In this document: piece by piece, positions 27,026 to 35,217 of the stretch
How the letters are laid out: each line of letters begins with the position of its first letter
How positions within the stretch are numbered: position 1 is the first letter of the stretch
Assembly (NCBI GenBank): GCA_910577335.1
Contig: CAJTMJ010000011.1
Coordinates: 24,906 to 88,905, forward strand
DNA length: 64,000 nucleotides
Origin: an uncultured Duncaniella sp.
GTDB taxonomy: Bacteria > Bacteroidota > Bacteroidia > Bacteroidales > Muribaculaceae
Reading direction: 5' to 3'
Notes under the pieces: generated by a model
What the model was told of the DNA's origin: nothing
What the model saw: only the letters and a program-made list of their open reading frames with translations
Database searches by the model: none
Translations under genes and position numbers: made by a program

Positions 27026-29184
27026 GAAACCGATATATATTACTTGCTTTTGCATTTATATTGTCATGCACATATATAAAAGCCAATTCCAAAGATATAA
27101 AATCACATCTCGACTCGCTAATTACAATGGGAAACCGAGCATACGAGCAAAGTCAGCGTACCAAAATCAAGCTCTATGCCGATTCTATTTCTGAAATTTT
27201 AAGAACTAATGACTTGCCGGAAAGTGCATTGTTGGATTACACAGTCGCTATGAACAAATTATACGGAAATTATCATTATGAAAATGCCTCTCTTGACTCG
27301 GCAAAATACTACTATTCAAAAGCAAAAAATATAATTGATAAAAATCCTTATACCGATTTTCACGGCAATGACCTACTTATGTTACGTGAATTAGCACAGC
27401 TATATTACCGAATAGCGGATTATGAGAAGGCAGCTAAAATTATGGCTGAGGCTGATGACAAAATGGAGTACAACGGCATATATCTTATTGGGGATGACAA
27501 TTGGCTAACTACCAAAATGACATACGCAATCTGCCTCGCCCGTCTCGGAGAATTTGACAAGGCGTTATCCATTGCCAACACAGAATTAGGTCAAGCGTTG
27601 AATAAATCCGGATTAACACATGCAAAATCCGAACGAATATATGCTAAAATTCTTCTTTTGGCAAATGCGAATAAATATGGAGCGTTAAAAGCATACAAAT
27701 TATACTTCTCCACGCAGAAAAAATACACCATGGAGAATTTTTCAAGAATGACAGCTAAAGAGCGTGAAGAATATTGGCATATATTATATCCTTTTATCAC
27801 AGATTGTTATAAACTTGAAGATACAGACCCTTCTTTTCTATTCGATGTGACGTTATTTTCAAAAGGTATCTTATTGCAAGTGGCATCACTGTCCGGAACA
27901 GATGTTGCAACTGAAAAGTCACTGCAATCATTGAATTATCACTGGCAGGATATTCAGAAAAAACTTAAAAGCAAACAAGCCGCAATTGAATTTGTACAAT
28001 ATGAAAAAGATGGCAGTCAGTGTATGGGAGCCCTTGTCCTTAAACACGAAGGAAAGCCTCAATTTATACGCCTCACTCCCCCAGCGAAAATAATCGACAG
28101 AACCGGAAAGTCTTTAAGCTCAACCACTCGGACAGATAAAGATAAGCTTTACAATGACACATGTCTACAATCACTCGTATGGACTGAACAACTTATGAAT
28201 TCACTAACCGGTATCACCCGACTATATTTTTCCCCTGACGGATACATGCATCGTCTGGCGATAGAATACATGCCACAGGTGGCTGATATTGAAGTATTCC
28301 GTCTTACATCCACAAGAAGGCTAATGGAGTCCGAATCAAAATTCTCTTTTTATTCCCCTGCCCTGCTCTGTGGAGGTATAAATTACGAATTAGATAAAAC
28401 ATATGCCAAAGAAATGCCAAATGATGCTTTAGCATTTAAGGCGTATTCAGGAAAATATTTTTCACGATTGAACGACAAGACAAATGAGACTAAAAACATA
28501 TATGCTCTGCGCAATAATAATTCTGACACACTCTTATCCGCATCTAAAGCATCGGAAAATGTTTTTCGCTTGATTTCCCCTCATTACCATTCCATAATTA
28601 TTTCAACTCATGGCGATTTTTGCGCTATACATCCGATAAGCACAGATATGAAACCTGTGCTTAATGATGAAAGCATGTCACAAAACATAATCGCATTTGC
28701 TGGAGTCAATTCTCATTTGAAGGATATAAATTTCAATCCGAGCACTAACTGCGATGGATTACTATCAGCTAAAGAGCTTTCGTCATTGGACCTTTCAAAA
28801 TGTGAACTATTTACTATATCAGCTTGTCAATCTGCACTTGGTGAGATAACGTCCGATGGGGTTTTCGGATTGCAACGAGGGCTTAAAAATGCCGGAGTCA
28901 AAACTATGTTACTTAGCCTGTGGAATGTAAATAGTGATGCTACAGCGATATTAATGCGTGAATTTTATTCTAATCTTAGAGATGGAAAAACTCTAAGGCA
29001 AGCTTTCAAATTAGCCAGAAAGTCATTGCTTAAAAGCGATACGATTAACAATATCGAAGCTGATAGTAGCTCATATATCTTCGATCCTGCTACAATGGCG
29101 AATAAAGCTGTACATAATAATAAGCTTAAATATGATACCCCGCAATTTACAAACGCCTTTATAATGATTGATGCACTTGATTGA
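27022..29184 (+). CDS. Exported TPR-CHAT caspase-like protease (copy 2)
   Basis: A 720-residue protein with an N-terminal hydrophobic signal (FAFILSCTYIKA; the Cys makes a lipoprotein conceivable, but the lipobox is poor). A short TPR-like region (~60-270) precedes a CHAT domain (~310-720). Catalytic residues: H530 in IIISTHGDF and C602 in TISACQSALG, followed by DGVFGLQRGLKNAGVKTMLL. Compared with copy 1 the TPR part is much shorter, and a ~40-residue insertion lies before the C-terminal TNAFIMIDAL strand. Last gene before a short promoter-like gap. Confidence 0.83.
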   Translation: MRNRYILLAFAFILSCTYIKANSKDIKSHLDSLITMGNRAYEQSQRTKIKLYADSISEILRTNDLPESALLDYTVAMNKLYGNYHYENASLDSAKYYYSKAKNIIDKNPYTDFHGNDLLMLRELAQLYYRIADYEKAAKIMAEADDKMEYNGIYLIGDDNWLTTKMTYAICLARLGEFDKALSIANTELGQALNKSGLTHAKSERIYAKILLLANANKYGALKAYKLYFSTQKKYTMENFSRMTAKEREEYWHILYPFITDCYKLEDTDPSFLFDVTLFSKGILLQVASLSGTDVATEKSLQSLNYHWQDIQKKLKSKQAAIEFVQYEKDGSQCMGALVLKHEGKPQFIRLTPPAKIIDRTGKSLSSTTRTDKDKLYNDTCLQSLVWTEQLMNSLTGITRLYFSPDGYMHRLAIEYMPQVADIEVFRLTSTRRLMESESKFSFYSPALLCGGINYELDKTYAKEMPNDALAFKAYSGKYFSRLNDKTNETKNIYALRNNNSDTLLSASKASENVFRLISPHYHSIIISTHGDFCAIHPISTDMKPVLNDESMSQNIIAFAGVNSHLKDINFNPSTNCDGLLSAKELSSLDLSKCELFTISACQSALGEITSDGVFGLQRGLKNAGVKTMLLSLWNVNSDATAILMREFYSNLRDGKTLRQAFKLARKSLLKSDTINNIEADSSSYIFDPATMANKAVHNNKLKYDTPQFTNAFIMIDALD

Positions 29185-29277
29185 ATTACTGCTGTTAAAC
29201 ATAACACTTCATATCCAAAGATTTGAAAAACTTTGTGTAATTTTGTGACATGTCGAATAAACCAATCTTAGAATAAA

Positions 29278-30612
29278 ATGATTTTAAAAAAATTATTGCT
29301 ATGTCTCGCTATAGTGGGATTAACAACTCAGAATCTATATTCACAACATTCCATTACCCCTGCTAAAGCCCCAAAGAGTGGCATCCCCGTGGATAGTTGG
29401 GAAGTCAATGTGCGCCAAATGCCGCCTGAAATTCGTGCTGAAATAACAGAAACAATGGATCGACTAAAAGGTGACGATGAAGACAGAAGCATAATCTCGG
29501 ATGTCGGACAAGCTGTAGGTTTAGGTTTGGTATCTGGAATGGTTGATGTGGTGGTATCTGAAACATTCAATCTCATGCAATACAGAAAAAAGCAAAAGCA
29601 AGAATGGATGCGTATGATTCAGAATGAAAACAATTATACTGATAGTATTGCATCTATAAAGGGGCTGAAAGATTTTTACGCATCAAATTCACATCGGGGA
29701 GCATTGGACCCTTCCGATATTAATTTTGACGGGATAGAAATAAGAGGGATGCGCAACGGAAAAGAGGTCATCTACATGTCATGCAGTATCGACCGTGATA
29801 AACTCGACCACATGTTCCGCCATAGTAAGTTTAATCTTGTAATTGACACTTTATCATTTTATCCCTATCAATGCCATTTGCCTAATGTGACCGCAAATGG
29901 GATACGAACAATGCGTGAGCTAAAAAAGGGAAAAGCCGAGGTTAAGGGTGACACAATAATGCGACCGGGCTTAGGGGGAAATGGGTTCTCATTTGACGAA
30001 CGTAATAATCTAAAAATAGCTATTAATTTCTCAATCTATTCCTCATGGATTAATCAGGCAGTTCAAATACATAAAAATATTGAACTCGGAAATTTCAAAT
30101 TCGTAATAGATATTCCTGATAACGTAATGGTATACACTTATTCTCGAAACCGAATTATCAATGAATCTAAAAAAATCACGGATCAAACTAATCGAGACCA
30201 ATTCCTAAATCAAAATTTACTCGCTGTTGAAGGTGATTGTTTTGTAGTCCCGCGCTCATTCATGCCTCTCGACAACGGACATCCTATGTGGGGAACAGGT
30301 GAATACAATATTAAAGTAAAAGTTAGAGAGTCATGCCAATTTTCTTACAATAGCGAAAAAGCAAAACATTGGAGAGAAGATTATAAACGCCTCCGACAAA
30401 TGCAAAACCGCAGTAATGAGGTGCAAGAATACTTCCAAACACTTTGGAATCAACATGGCAATAATTTGGTTAAATCATCATATAGCACCGCCCTCAAAAC
30501 AGTGGCTAACGATCTGACAGGAAAATCAGCAGGCGCATCTGCCAAAAATGTACAGATTGGTGGTAATCCCGGAATGGGTCAAAAAACAAAAAATGGGACA
30601 TCACCCAAATAG
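29278..30612 (+). CDS. Exported protein of unknown family at the end of the TIR/CHAT cluster
   Basis: A 444-residue protein with a signal peptide (cleavage near LYSQ). A glycine-rich hydrophobic stretch lies at ~70-95 (QAVGLGLVSGMVDVVV), then a mixed alpha/beta body with several tyrosine- and asparagine-rich strands (LVIDTLSFYPYQCH, FVIDIPDNVMVYTYSRN) and a low-complexity Gly/Lys tail. I do not recognise a family. A TAATTTTG box at 29238-29245 may give it its own promoter; it is followed by a strong terminator. It could be the target or effector of the proteases in the cluster, but nothing in the sequence proves that. Confidence 0.6.
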   Translation: MILKKLLLCLAIVGLTTQNLYSQHSITPAKAPKSGIPVDSWEVNVRQMPPEIRAEITETMDRLKGDDEDRSIISDVGQAVGLGLVSGMVDVVVSETFNLMQYRKKQKQEWMRMIQNENNYTDSIASIKGLKDFYASNSHRGALDPSDINFDGIEIRGMRNGKEVIYMSCSIDRDKLDHMFRHSKFNLVIDTLSFYPYQCHLPNVTANGIRTMRELKKGKAEVKGDTIMRPGLGGNGFSFDERNNLKIAINFSIYSSWINQAVQIHKNIELGNFKFVIDIPDNVMVYTYSRNRIINESKKITDQTNRDQFLNQNLLAVEGDCFVVPRSFMPLDNGHPMWGTGEYNIKVKVRESCQFSYNSEKAKHWREDYKRLRQMQNRSNEVQEYFQTLWNQHGNNLVKSSYSTALKTVANDLTGKSAGASAKNVQIGGNPGMGQKTKNGTSPK

Positions 30613-30680
30613 CTAACTCAAATAATAATTCGCAAATAAATAATTAAAAATAATATCTTATAGATTTTAGTAATATCCAC

Positions 30681-30745
30681 CATGTGGCTGCCCCTAAATA
30701 CCTTATGTGAGAGGTTTAGGAGCAGCCACATGCTTTATCCTATCC
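30681..30745 (+). terminator. Strong terminator closing the TIR/CHAT cluster
   Basis: Perfect 11-bp stem CATGTGGCTGC (30681-30691) / GCAGCCACATG (30722-30732), extended by CCTAAA / TTTAGG inside, followed by a T-rich tract. Marks the right boundary of the cluster. Confidence 0.88.
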
Positions 30746-30830
30746 TTTTTTCTTATAGCACACAACTATTTGTTTCCTGCATTGAAAAAATTTTTTCGGA
30801 TGTTTCGCTTTCGAGTCTGAAAATATTTTG

Positions 30831-30838
30831 TACCTTTG
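30831..30838 (+). promoter_or_regulatory. Promoter -7 element (TACCTTTG) of the polysaccharide locus
   Basis: Exact TAnnTTTG match. Transcription from here would give a ~185-nt untranslated leader before upxY, as expected for loci controlled by processive antitermination. No inverted repeats flanking this promoter were seen, so there is no sign that it is invertible. Confidence 0.6.
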
Positions 30839-30947
30839 CGAGCGGATAAAATTTTTGCCGAGTCAGACGTATCTACATTCACTGACCTCCAAAAAAATAT
30901 CAATAAAATACCCCGCCAGACAATTGTGCGGTCGAGTTTTCGGAAGT

Positions 30948-31004
30948 TTGGTCAAAAACATCTGTAATGTGATATTATACAGACGTTTACAAAAACCAGA
31001 CCAA
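30948..31004 (+). promoter_or_regulatory. Leader RNA hairpin upstream of upxY
   Basis: TTGGTC (30948-30953) pairs with GACCAA (30999-31004), and inside it CATCTGTA (30959-30966) pairs with TACAGACG (30978-30985) with one mismatch. It lies in the untranslated leader where a NusG-like factor would be expected to act. Function is inferred. Confidence 0.4.
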
Positions 31005-31031
31005 GAATAAATTACCCATTATTGTAAAATA

Positions 31032-32069
31032 ATGAGTGACGCTATAGCATCACATACCCCCACGCAATGGTATATATTAAGGTATATAAAGCCCGACACC
31101 ATAAGGCTTAAGCAACCCATTGCCGGCACAATCAATCAATTCAACCGCACTGAAAACACATCACTTGAGCTATTTGCCCCCACTATAATCCGGGTCGTCC
31201 ACAGGGAAGGCAAGCTGATAAAAGTTGAATCGCCACTCGCTTACCAATACATTTTCCTACGGGGTGACATCCAGCCCATACGCAAACTCTGTTGCCTCAA
31301 CTGTGGATTTTCGCTCGTGCTCAACCACGGAAGCAGCGAAAAATACGCCCGACTCACCGACGAACAGATGAACATGTTCCGTCAGATAGCGACCGCATAC
31401 CGAAACCGGCTCCCATTTTTCGCCATCAACGACATCGACCTCCAGCAAGGCGACAAAGTTGAGATACTCGAAGGCTCCTTCCCGGGACTCATCGGCTACT
31501 ACATACCAAAGCCCAAAAGCGCGTCAGGCAACATAGTCCTCGCCGTCACTCAAAGCCTCGGCACCATAATCTACGACGTAAAAGCCAAATATGTCCGTGT
31601 GCTCGAATTCGCAAAAAACTCAAAGCGAAGCTACGACCAGATCGACGCCTTCATCCCCAAACTTCTGAAATCGCTCCGAGACTACGCCGCCGGCACTCCC
31701 CTCACCTGCAAATCAATCAGCGAACTCACCATCTTCTGCCGACGCATGGATCAAGTCAAGCTCGACAACCCCAAACTCGAAGCAAAACTCATGGCAATAT
31801 TAGCCTGCGCCTATATTATACTCGGTGACACCGAAGGCTATCAATCGGCAACCGACCGCTTCGAACGCCGCAAGACAGCTATCACCTCCCCCTCAACCCT
31901 CTCGCTCATCCATCTCCTTAAAGCCGTCACCACCAACTCACCCACCCTCTTCGCCCAAGGGCTCGACCTCCTCACCCACTCCACCCCCGAAGAAAAATCC
32001 AAAACCCTCCACCTCCTCCACGAAGAATACAACTACTATCAAAGCAAATTCCTTTGGAATAAACAATAA
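31032..32069 (+). CDS. UpxY-type transcription antiterminator (NusG-like)
   Basis: A 345-residue protein. The N-terminal ~120 residues resemble the NusG domain (TQWYILRYI, LAYQYIFLRGD) and a KOW motif follows at ~150 (GDKVEILEGSFPGLIGYYI). The C-terminal ~150 helical residues are found in UpxY-like proteins. UpxY factors act on RNA polymerase to allow transcription through the leader of their own capsule operon. First gene of the polysaccharide locus, after a ~185-nt leader. A fragment of its 3' end recurs at 32872. Confidence 0.85.
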   Translation: MSDAIASHTPTQWYILRYIKPDTIRLKQPIAGTINQFNRTENTSLELFAPTIIRVVHREGKLIKVESPLAYQYIFLRGDIQPIRKLCCLNCGFSLVLNHGSSEKYARLTDEQMNMFRQIATAYRNRLPFFAINDIDLQQGDKVEILEGSFPGLIGYYIPKPKSASGNIVLAVTQSLGTIIYDVKAKYVRVLEFAKNSKRSYDQIDAFIPKLLKSLRDYAAGTPLTCKSISELTIFCRRMDQVKLDNPKLEAKLMAILACAYIILGDTEGYQSATDRFERRKTAITSPSTLSLIHLLKAVTTNSPTLFAQGLDLLTHSTPEEKSKTLHLLHEEYNYYQSKFLWNKQ

Positions 32070-32074
32070 TTCAA

Positions 32075-32106
32075 TTTGTATCGTTACAAAAATATCATTA
32101 TCTTTG
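32075..32106 (+). promoter_or_regulatory. Full -33/-7 promoter of the MNT gene
   Basis: TTTG (32075-32078), 20-bp spacer, TATCTTTG (32099-32106): a complete Bacteroidetes promoter. The ATG at 32114 is only 7 bp beyond the -7 box, so the mRNA would have almost no leader. Confidence 0.6.
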
Positions 32107-32113
32107 CCATATA

Positions 32114-32443
32114 ATGAAAAAGAAAGACAAAATACTCCGTGAAATTTCTCGTGTTGCCAAGCAAATTTTTGGCAACAATAACGGACATGTCTATCTTTAT
32201 GGCTCCCAAGCTCGCGGAGACGCAAATCCTCAATCCGACTGGGATCTTCTCATAGTAACCAACGATAACATATCCGTTGCAAACGACATAGACGCATTCC
32301 GCAAATATGCATTCCCGTTTGCTGAAATCGGATGGCACTTTGGTGCTCAAATCACGCCTATACATTTCACTCATTCTCAGTGGGAAGCCCAACGTGGCAC
32401 CCCATTCTTCATAAATGTCACTTCAGAGGCTATCCAATTATGA
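32114..32443 (+). CDS. Nucleotidyltransferase-domain (MNT) protein
   Basis: A 109-residue minimal nucleotidyltransferase with the signature VYLYGSQARGDANPQSDWDL (GS-x9-11-D-x-D). MNT proteins pair with HEPN proteins as toxin-antitoxin systems in which MNT modifies (AMPylates) and silences the HEPN RNase. The HEPN partner follows with a four-base overlap but is frameshifted here. Such pairs are common next to Bacteroidales polysaccharide loci. Confidence 0.85.
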   Translation: MKKKDKILREISRVAKQIFGNNNGHVYLYGSQARGDANPQSDWDLLIVTNDNISVANDIDAFRKYAFPFAEIGWHFGAQITPIHFTHSQWEAQRGTPFFINVTSEAIQL

Positions 32444-32852
32444 CACTATCCTCTGATCAACGCAAAATAGCCATAAAGCTTTTGGTTGAAAAATCTCAAC
32501 GCAATATGGAACAAGCCATAAAAAATTCCGAACTTAATTATTGGGATCTTGTGGCAAACCGGCTCTATTATTCAATATTTCATGCTGTAACAGCTTTAAT
32601 GATGGCTGATGGAATAAAAAATAACACCCATAAAGGACATCATCTCAATTCGGTCGTTATTACGTGCTTTCAGGTCAATTTTCACGTGAAGATGGCATAT
32701 TATACAGCCGTCTGCAAACCATGAGAGAAAAAGCCGACTATCAAAACACCTTCACTTTGGACTCCGCTATTGGAAAATCACTAATATCACAAGCTCAAGC
32801 CCTGCAAGAAAAAATAATATCAGTGATAAATTCCAAATTATCACAAATTTAG
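32440..32852 (+). pseudogene. HEPN-domain gene, frameshifted
   Basis: Starts at ATG 32440 overlapping the MNT stop. The frame is a good HEPN protein with R-x6-H (RLYYSIFH) and a THKGHH segment up to about base 32643, then the match switches to another frame (QFGRYYVLSGQFSREDGILY ... KADYQNTFTLDSAIGKSLIS) that runs to 32852. Loss of a single base near 32643 explains this. The first frame instead ends early at 32724. Unless frameshifting rescues it, the product lacks its last ~65 residues and is probably inactive. Confidence 0.75.
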
Positions 32853-32855
32853 CAT

Positions 32856-32937
32856 CCCTCCTCACCCACACCACCTCCTCCAAGAAGAATACGACTACTA
32901 CCATTCTAAATTTCAGAGCGACAAGGCAAATCATTAA
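32856..32937 (+). pseudogene. Remnant of the 3' end of a upxY-like gene
   Basis: From 32872 the reading HLLQEEYDYYHSKF to a TAA at 32935 matches the C-terminus of UpxY (HLLHEEYNYYQSKF) at 32009-32069; the preceding CCTCACCCAC also matches. Only the end is left. It suggests duplication of upxY around the MNT/HEPN pair, or insertion of that pair into an ancestral locus, with later decay. Confidence 0.65.
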
Positions 32938-33011
32938 TACAGGTATCAATAATCTGCATTAATGAAACTTAAACTTTTATTCTTTCATCACACACCCATA
33001 CCAAGCGATAA

Positions 33012-34367
33012 ATGAATATTATATATCATTTCCGCAAATTTTTCGACGGCAATCAGCGGACTGTCCTATTGAAAAAGAATATTATAGGGTCAGTAATTTT
33101 AAAAGGTATAAGTATGATTATATCCTTCTTCATCGTCCCTATAACAATCAATTTTGTAAACCCAACACAATATGGCATTTGGCTCACATTAAGCTCTCTA
33201 ATGTCATGGTTCTACTTCTTTGATATTGGATTGACTCATGGTTTTAGAAATCGTTTTGCCGAAGCCAAAGCAAACGATGACATCAAATTAGCAAGAATAT
33301 ATGTGTCAACCACTTATGCAACATTATTCCTGCTTTGTATTTTAATGTGGATTATCGTACTCCCGGTCAATTCGATAATTAACTGGAGCGAGATCCTCAA
33401 CATTGACAGCGGTTATCGTGAAGAACTTGGAAAAGTTTTCATGATAATGATTCTGTTCTTGGGATTAAGCATTGTTTCACAAGTGTTTTCCACACTTGTT
33501 ATAGCCGACCAAAGACCGGTTATGGCTTCCCTAATACAGGTGTTGGGACAGACTATGGCTTTCGTAACAATATATATCTTGGTCAATACTATCCACGATG
33601 GAAATCTGCTTTACCTCGCCTTTATCTTTTCAGGAGTTCCGGTTATAGTTCTGATAATTGCGTCTATAGCGTTATTTCGGTCAAAATATCGTATATATCG
33701 ACCCTCAATTAATTTAATCCGATTTCAATATGTTAAGAATATCCTTGGAATCGGGAGTAAATTTTTCATCATCACAACCTCCATGTTATTCATATTCCAA
33801 TTAATGAATGTGATTATTTCAAGAATACTCGGACCCGAAACCGTGACAGAATACAATATAGCTTACAAGTATTTCAACTTATTGTTTATGCTGGCTATAA
33901 TAATTCTCAACCCCTTTTGGTCGGCATTCACAGATGCATACACCCGTAAAGATTATGACTGGATGAGAAAAATGTTTCAACGATTGGAATACCTATGGCT
34001 AATCTCCATCCCAGTAATCATTGTCATGTTTTTTATCGCACCATGGTTTTACAAACTATGGTTGGGAAATGCGGTTGAAGTGTCGTTTGCAACCAATATT
34101 TCAGTGGCTGTTTACACTGTCTTTCTTATGCTTGCAAATGTCTACATGTACCTTATAAATGGTATCGGTAAAGTACAGATACAACTAATTATATATCTTT
34201 CCTTTGCTCTAATAGCATATCCACTGATGAATTTATGCTGCCGACTATGGGGAATACCCGGAATTCTTTTGATTCCGACCTTGGTTTATATCTTTCAAGC
34301 AATTCTCGGGAGGATACAGCTCATTAAGATTCTAAAAGCCAATACCTCCGGAATATGGGATAAATAA
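33012..34367 (+). CDS. Polysaccharide flippase (Wzx / MATE-like)
   Basis: A 451-residue inner-membrane protein with about 12 hydrophobic helices and the N-terminal feature of polysaccharide flippases (KGISMIISFFIVPITINFVNPTQYGIWLTL). It should move undecaprenyl-linked repeat units across the inner membrane. It heads the assembly genes of the locus, followed at 20 bp by a glycosyltransferase. Confidence 0.88.
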   Translation: MNIIYHFRKFFDGNQRTVLLKKNIIGSVILKGISMIISFFIVPITINFVNPTQYGIWLTLSSLMSWFYFFDIGLTHGFRNRFAEAKANDDIKLARIYVSTTYATLFLLCILMWIIVLPVNSIINWSEILNIDSGYREELGKVFMIMILFLGLSIVSQVFSTLVIADQRPVMASLIQVLGQTMAFVTIYILVNTIHDGNLLYLAFIFSGVPVIVLIIASIALFRSKYRIYRPSINLIRFQYVKNILGIGSKFFIITTSMLFIFQLMNVIISRILGPETVTEYNIAYKYFNLLFMLAIIILNPFWSAFTDAYTRKDYDWMRKMFQRLEYLWLISIPVIIVMFFIAPWFYKLWLGNAVEVSFATNISVAVYTVFLMLANVYMYLINGIGKVQIQLIIYLSFALIAYPLMNLCCRLWGIPGILLIPTLVYIFQAILGRIQLIKILKANTSGIWDK

Positions 34368-34387
34368 TCCTGAACTATAATAAAATC

Positions 34388-35206
34388 ATGACATCTGAAC
34401 ATCTGAAAATATCTGTTGTAACAGTCTGTTACAATGCTGCGGAGACGATTGAGGAGACGATGCTATCCGTCCTCAATCAAACATATCCGAATATCGAGTA
34501 TATCATAATTGACGGTGGATCTACCGACGGGACGGTAGATATAATCAAAAAATACGCCAATCGTCTCGCCTACTGGGTATCTGAACCCGACAAAGGAATT
34601 TATGATGCAATGAATAAGGGAATTAAAGTCGTTACAGGCGAATATGTAAATTTCATGAATGCCGGTGATAGCTTCTTCACTTCTACAACAATTTCAGATG
34701 CAGTAAAACAATTTGATAATTATGATTTTATCGGAGGAATTGCTGCCTATAGAAAAAGAAGAAAAATTCTCTATAGTTTTTGGAAACCAGTCAAGACAAA
34801 TTATAGCTTTAATGATGTATGTCATGGAAAAATTGTAAATCATCAGTCAAGCTTTATTCGAAAGAGAATCCTTTCTGATGGATATGACCTCTCGTATAAG
34901 ATTATCGCCGATGAGTTACTATTTATTAACAAAATTGCTATAATGGGGAATTCTTATAAACGAATAAACACAATAATAGCTTTATATGACATAACTGGTA
35001 TTAGTAACACAAAAAATATTGGATTAACAGTGCGAAATGAGCGTATGGATTTTCTTAAAAAGAATATTCCACTATCCATCCTAAAAGATTATAAAATGCC
35101 ATTGTATAAAAAAATCTTACGAAAGTCATGGCACATTATTGAGCCTTTAAAATCTGTGGTCAATCGAATTCTTATTTACCGACCGAGTTTTATACTTGGA
35201 GATTAA
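34388..35206 (+). CDS. Glycosyltransferase family 2
   Basis: A 272-residue GT-A enzyme: ISVVTVCYNAAETIEETMLS, then IEYIIIDGGSTDGTVDIIKK (donor-binding DGGSTDGT) and DKGIYDAMNKGI, a motif common in WcaA-like transferases. The metal-binding position appears as MNAGD. Soluble or membrane-associated in the cytosol; donor and acceptor sugars unknown. Ends 11 bp before the next transferase. Confidence 0.85.
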   Translation: MTSEHLKISVVTVCYNAAETIEETMLSVLNQTYPNIEYIIIDGGSTDGTVDIIKKYANRLAYWVSEPDKGIYDAMNKGIKVVTGEYVNFMNAGDSFFTSTTISDAVKQFDNYDFIGGIAAYRKRRKILYSFWKPVKTNYSFNDVCHGKIVNHQSSFIRKRILSDGYDLSYKIIADELLFINKIAIMGNSYKRINTIIALYDITGISNTKNIGLTVRNERMDFLKKNIPLSILKDYKMPLYKKILRKSWHIIEPLKSVVNRILIYRPSFILGD

Positions 35207-35217
35207 TTGTAATAAGT

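Noticed and set aside
30828..31010. 60-codon ORF ahead of upxY
   Set aside because: It starts inside the promoter region and covers the leader hairpin; no protein-like features.
30780..31031. Invertible capsule promoter
   Set aside because: No pair of inverted repeats around the -7 box and no adjacent invertase gene were found, so phase-variable inversion is not supported.
31825..32142. 105-codon Pro/Ser-rich ORF overlapping the end of upxY
   Set aside because: Out-of-frame reading of a C-rich stretch of upxY; the UpxY frame continues through it to a proper stop.
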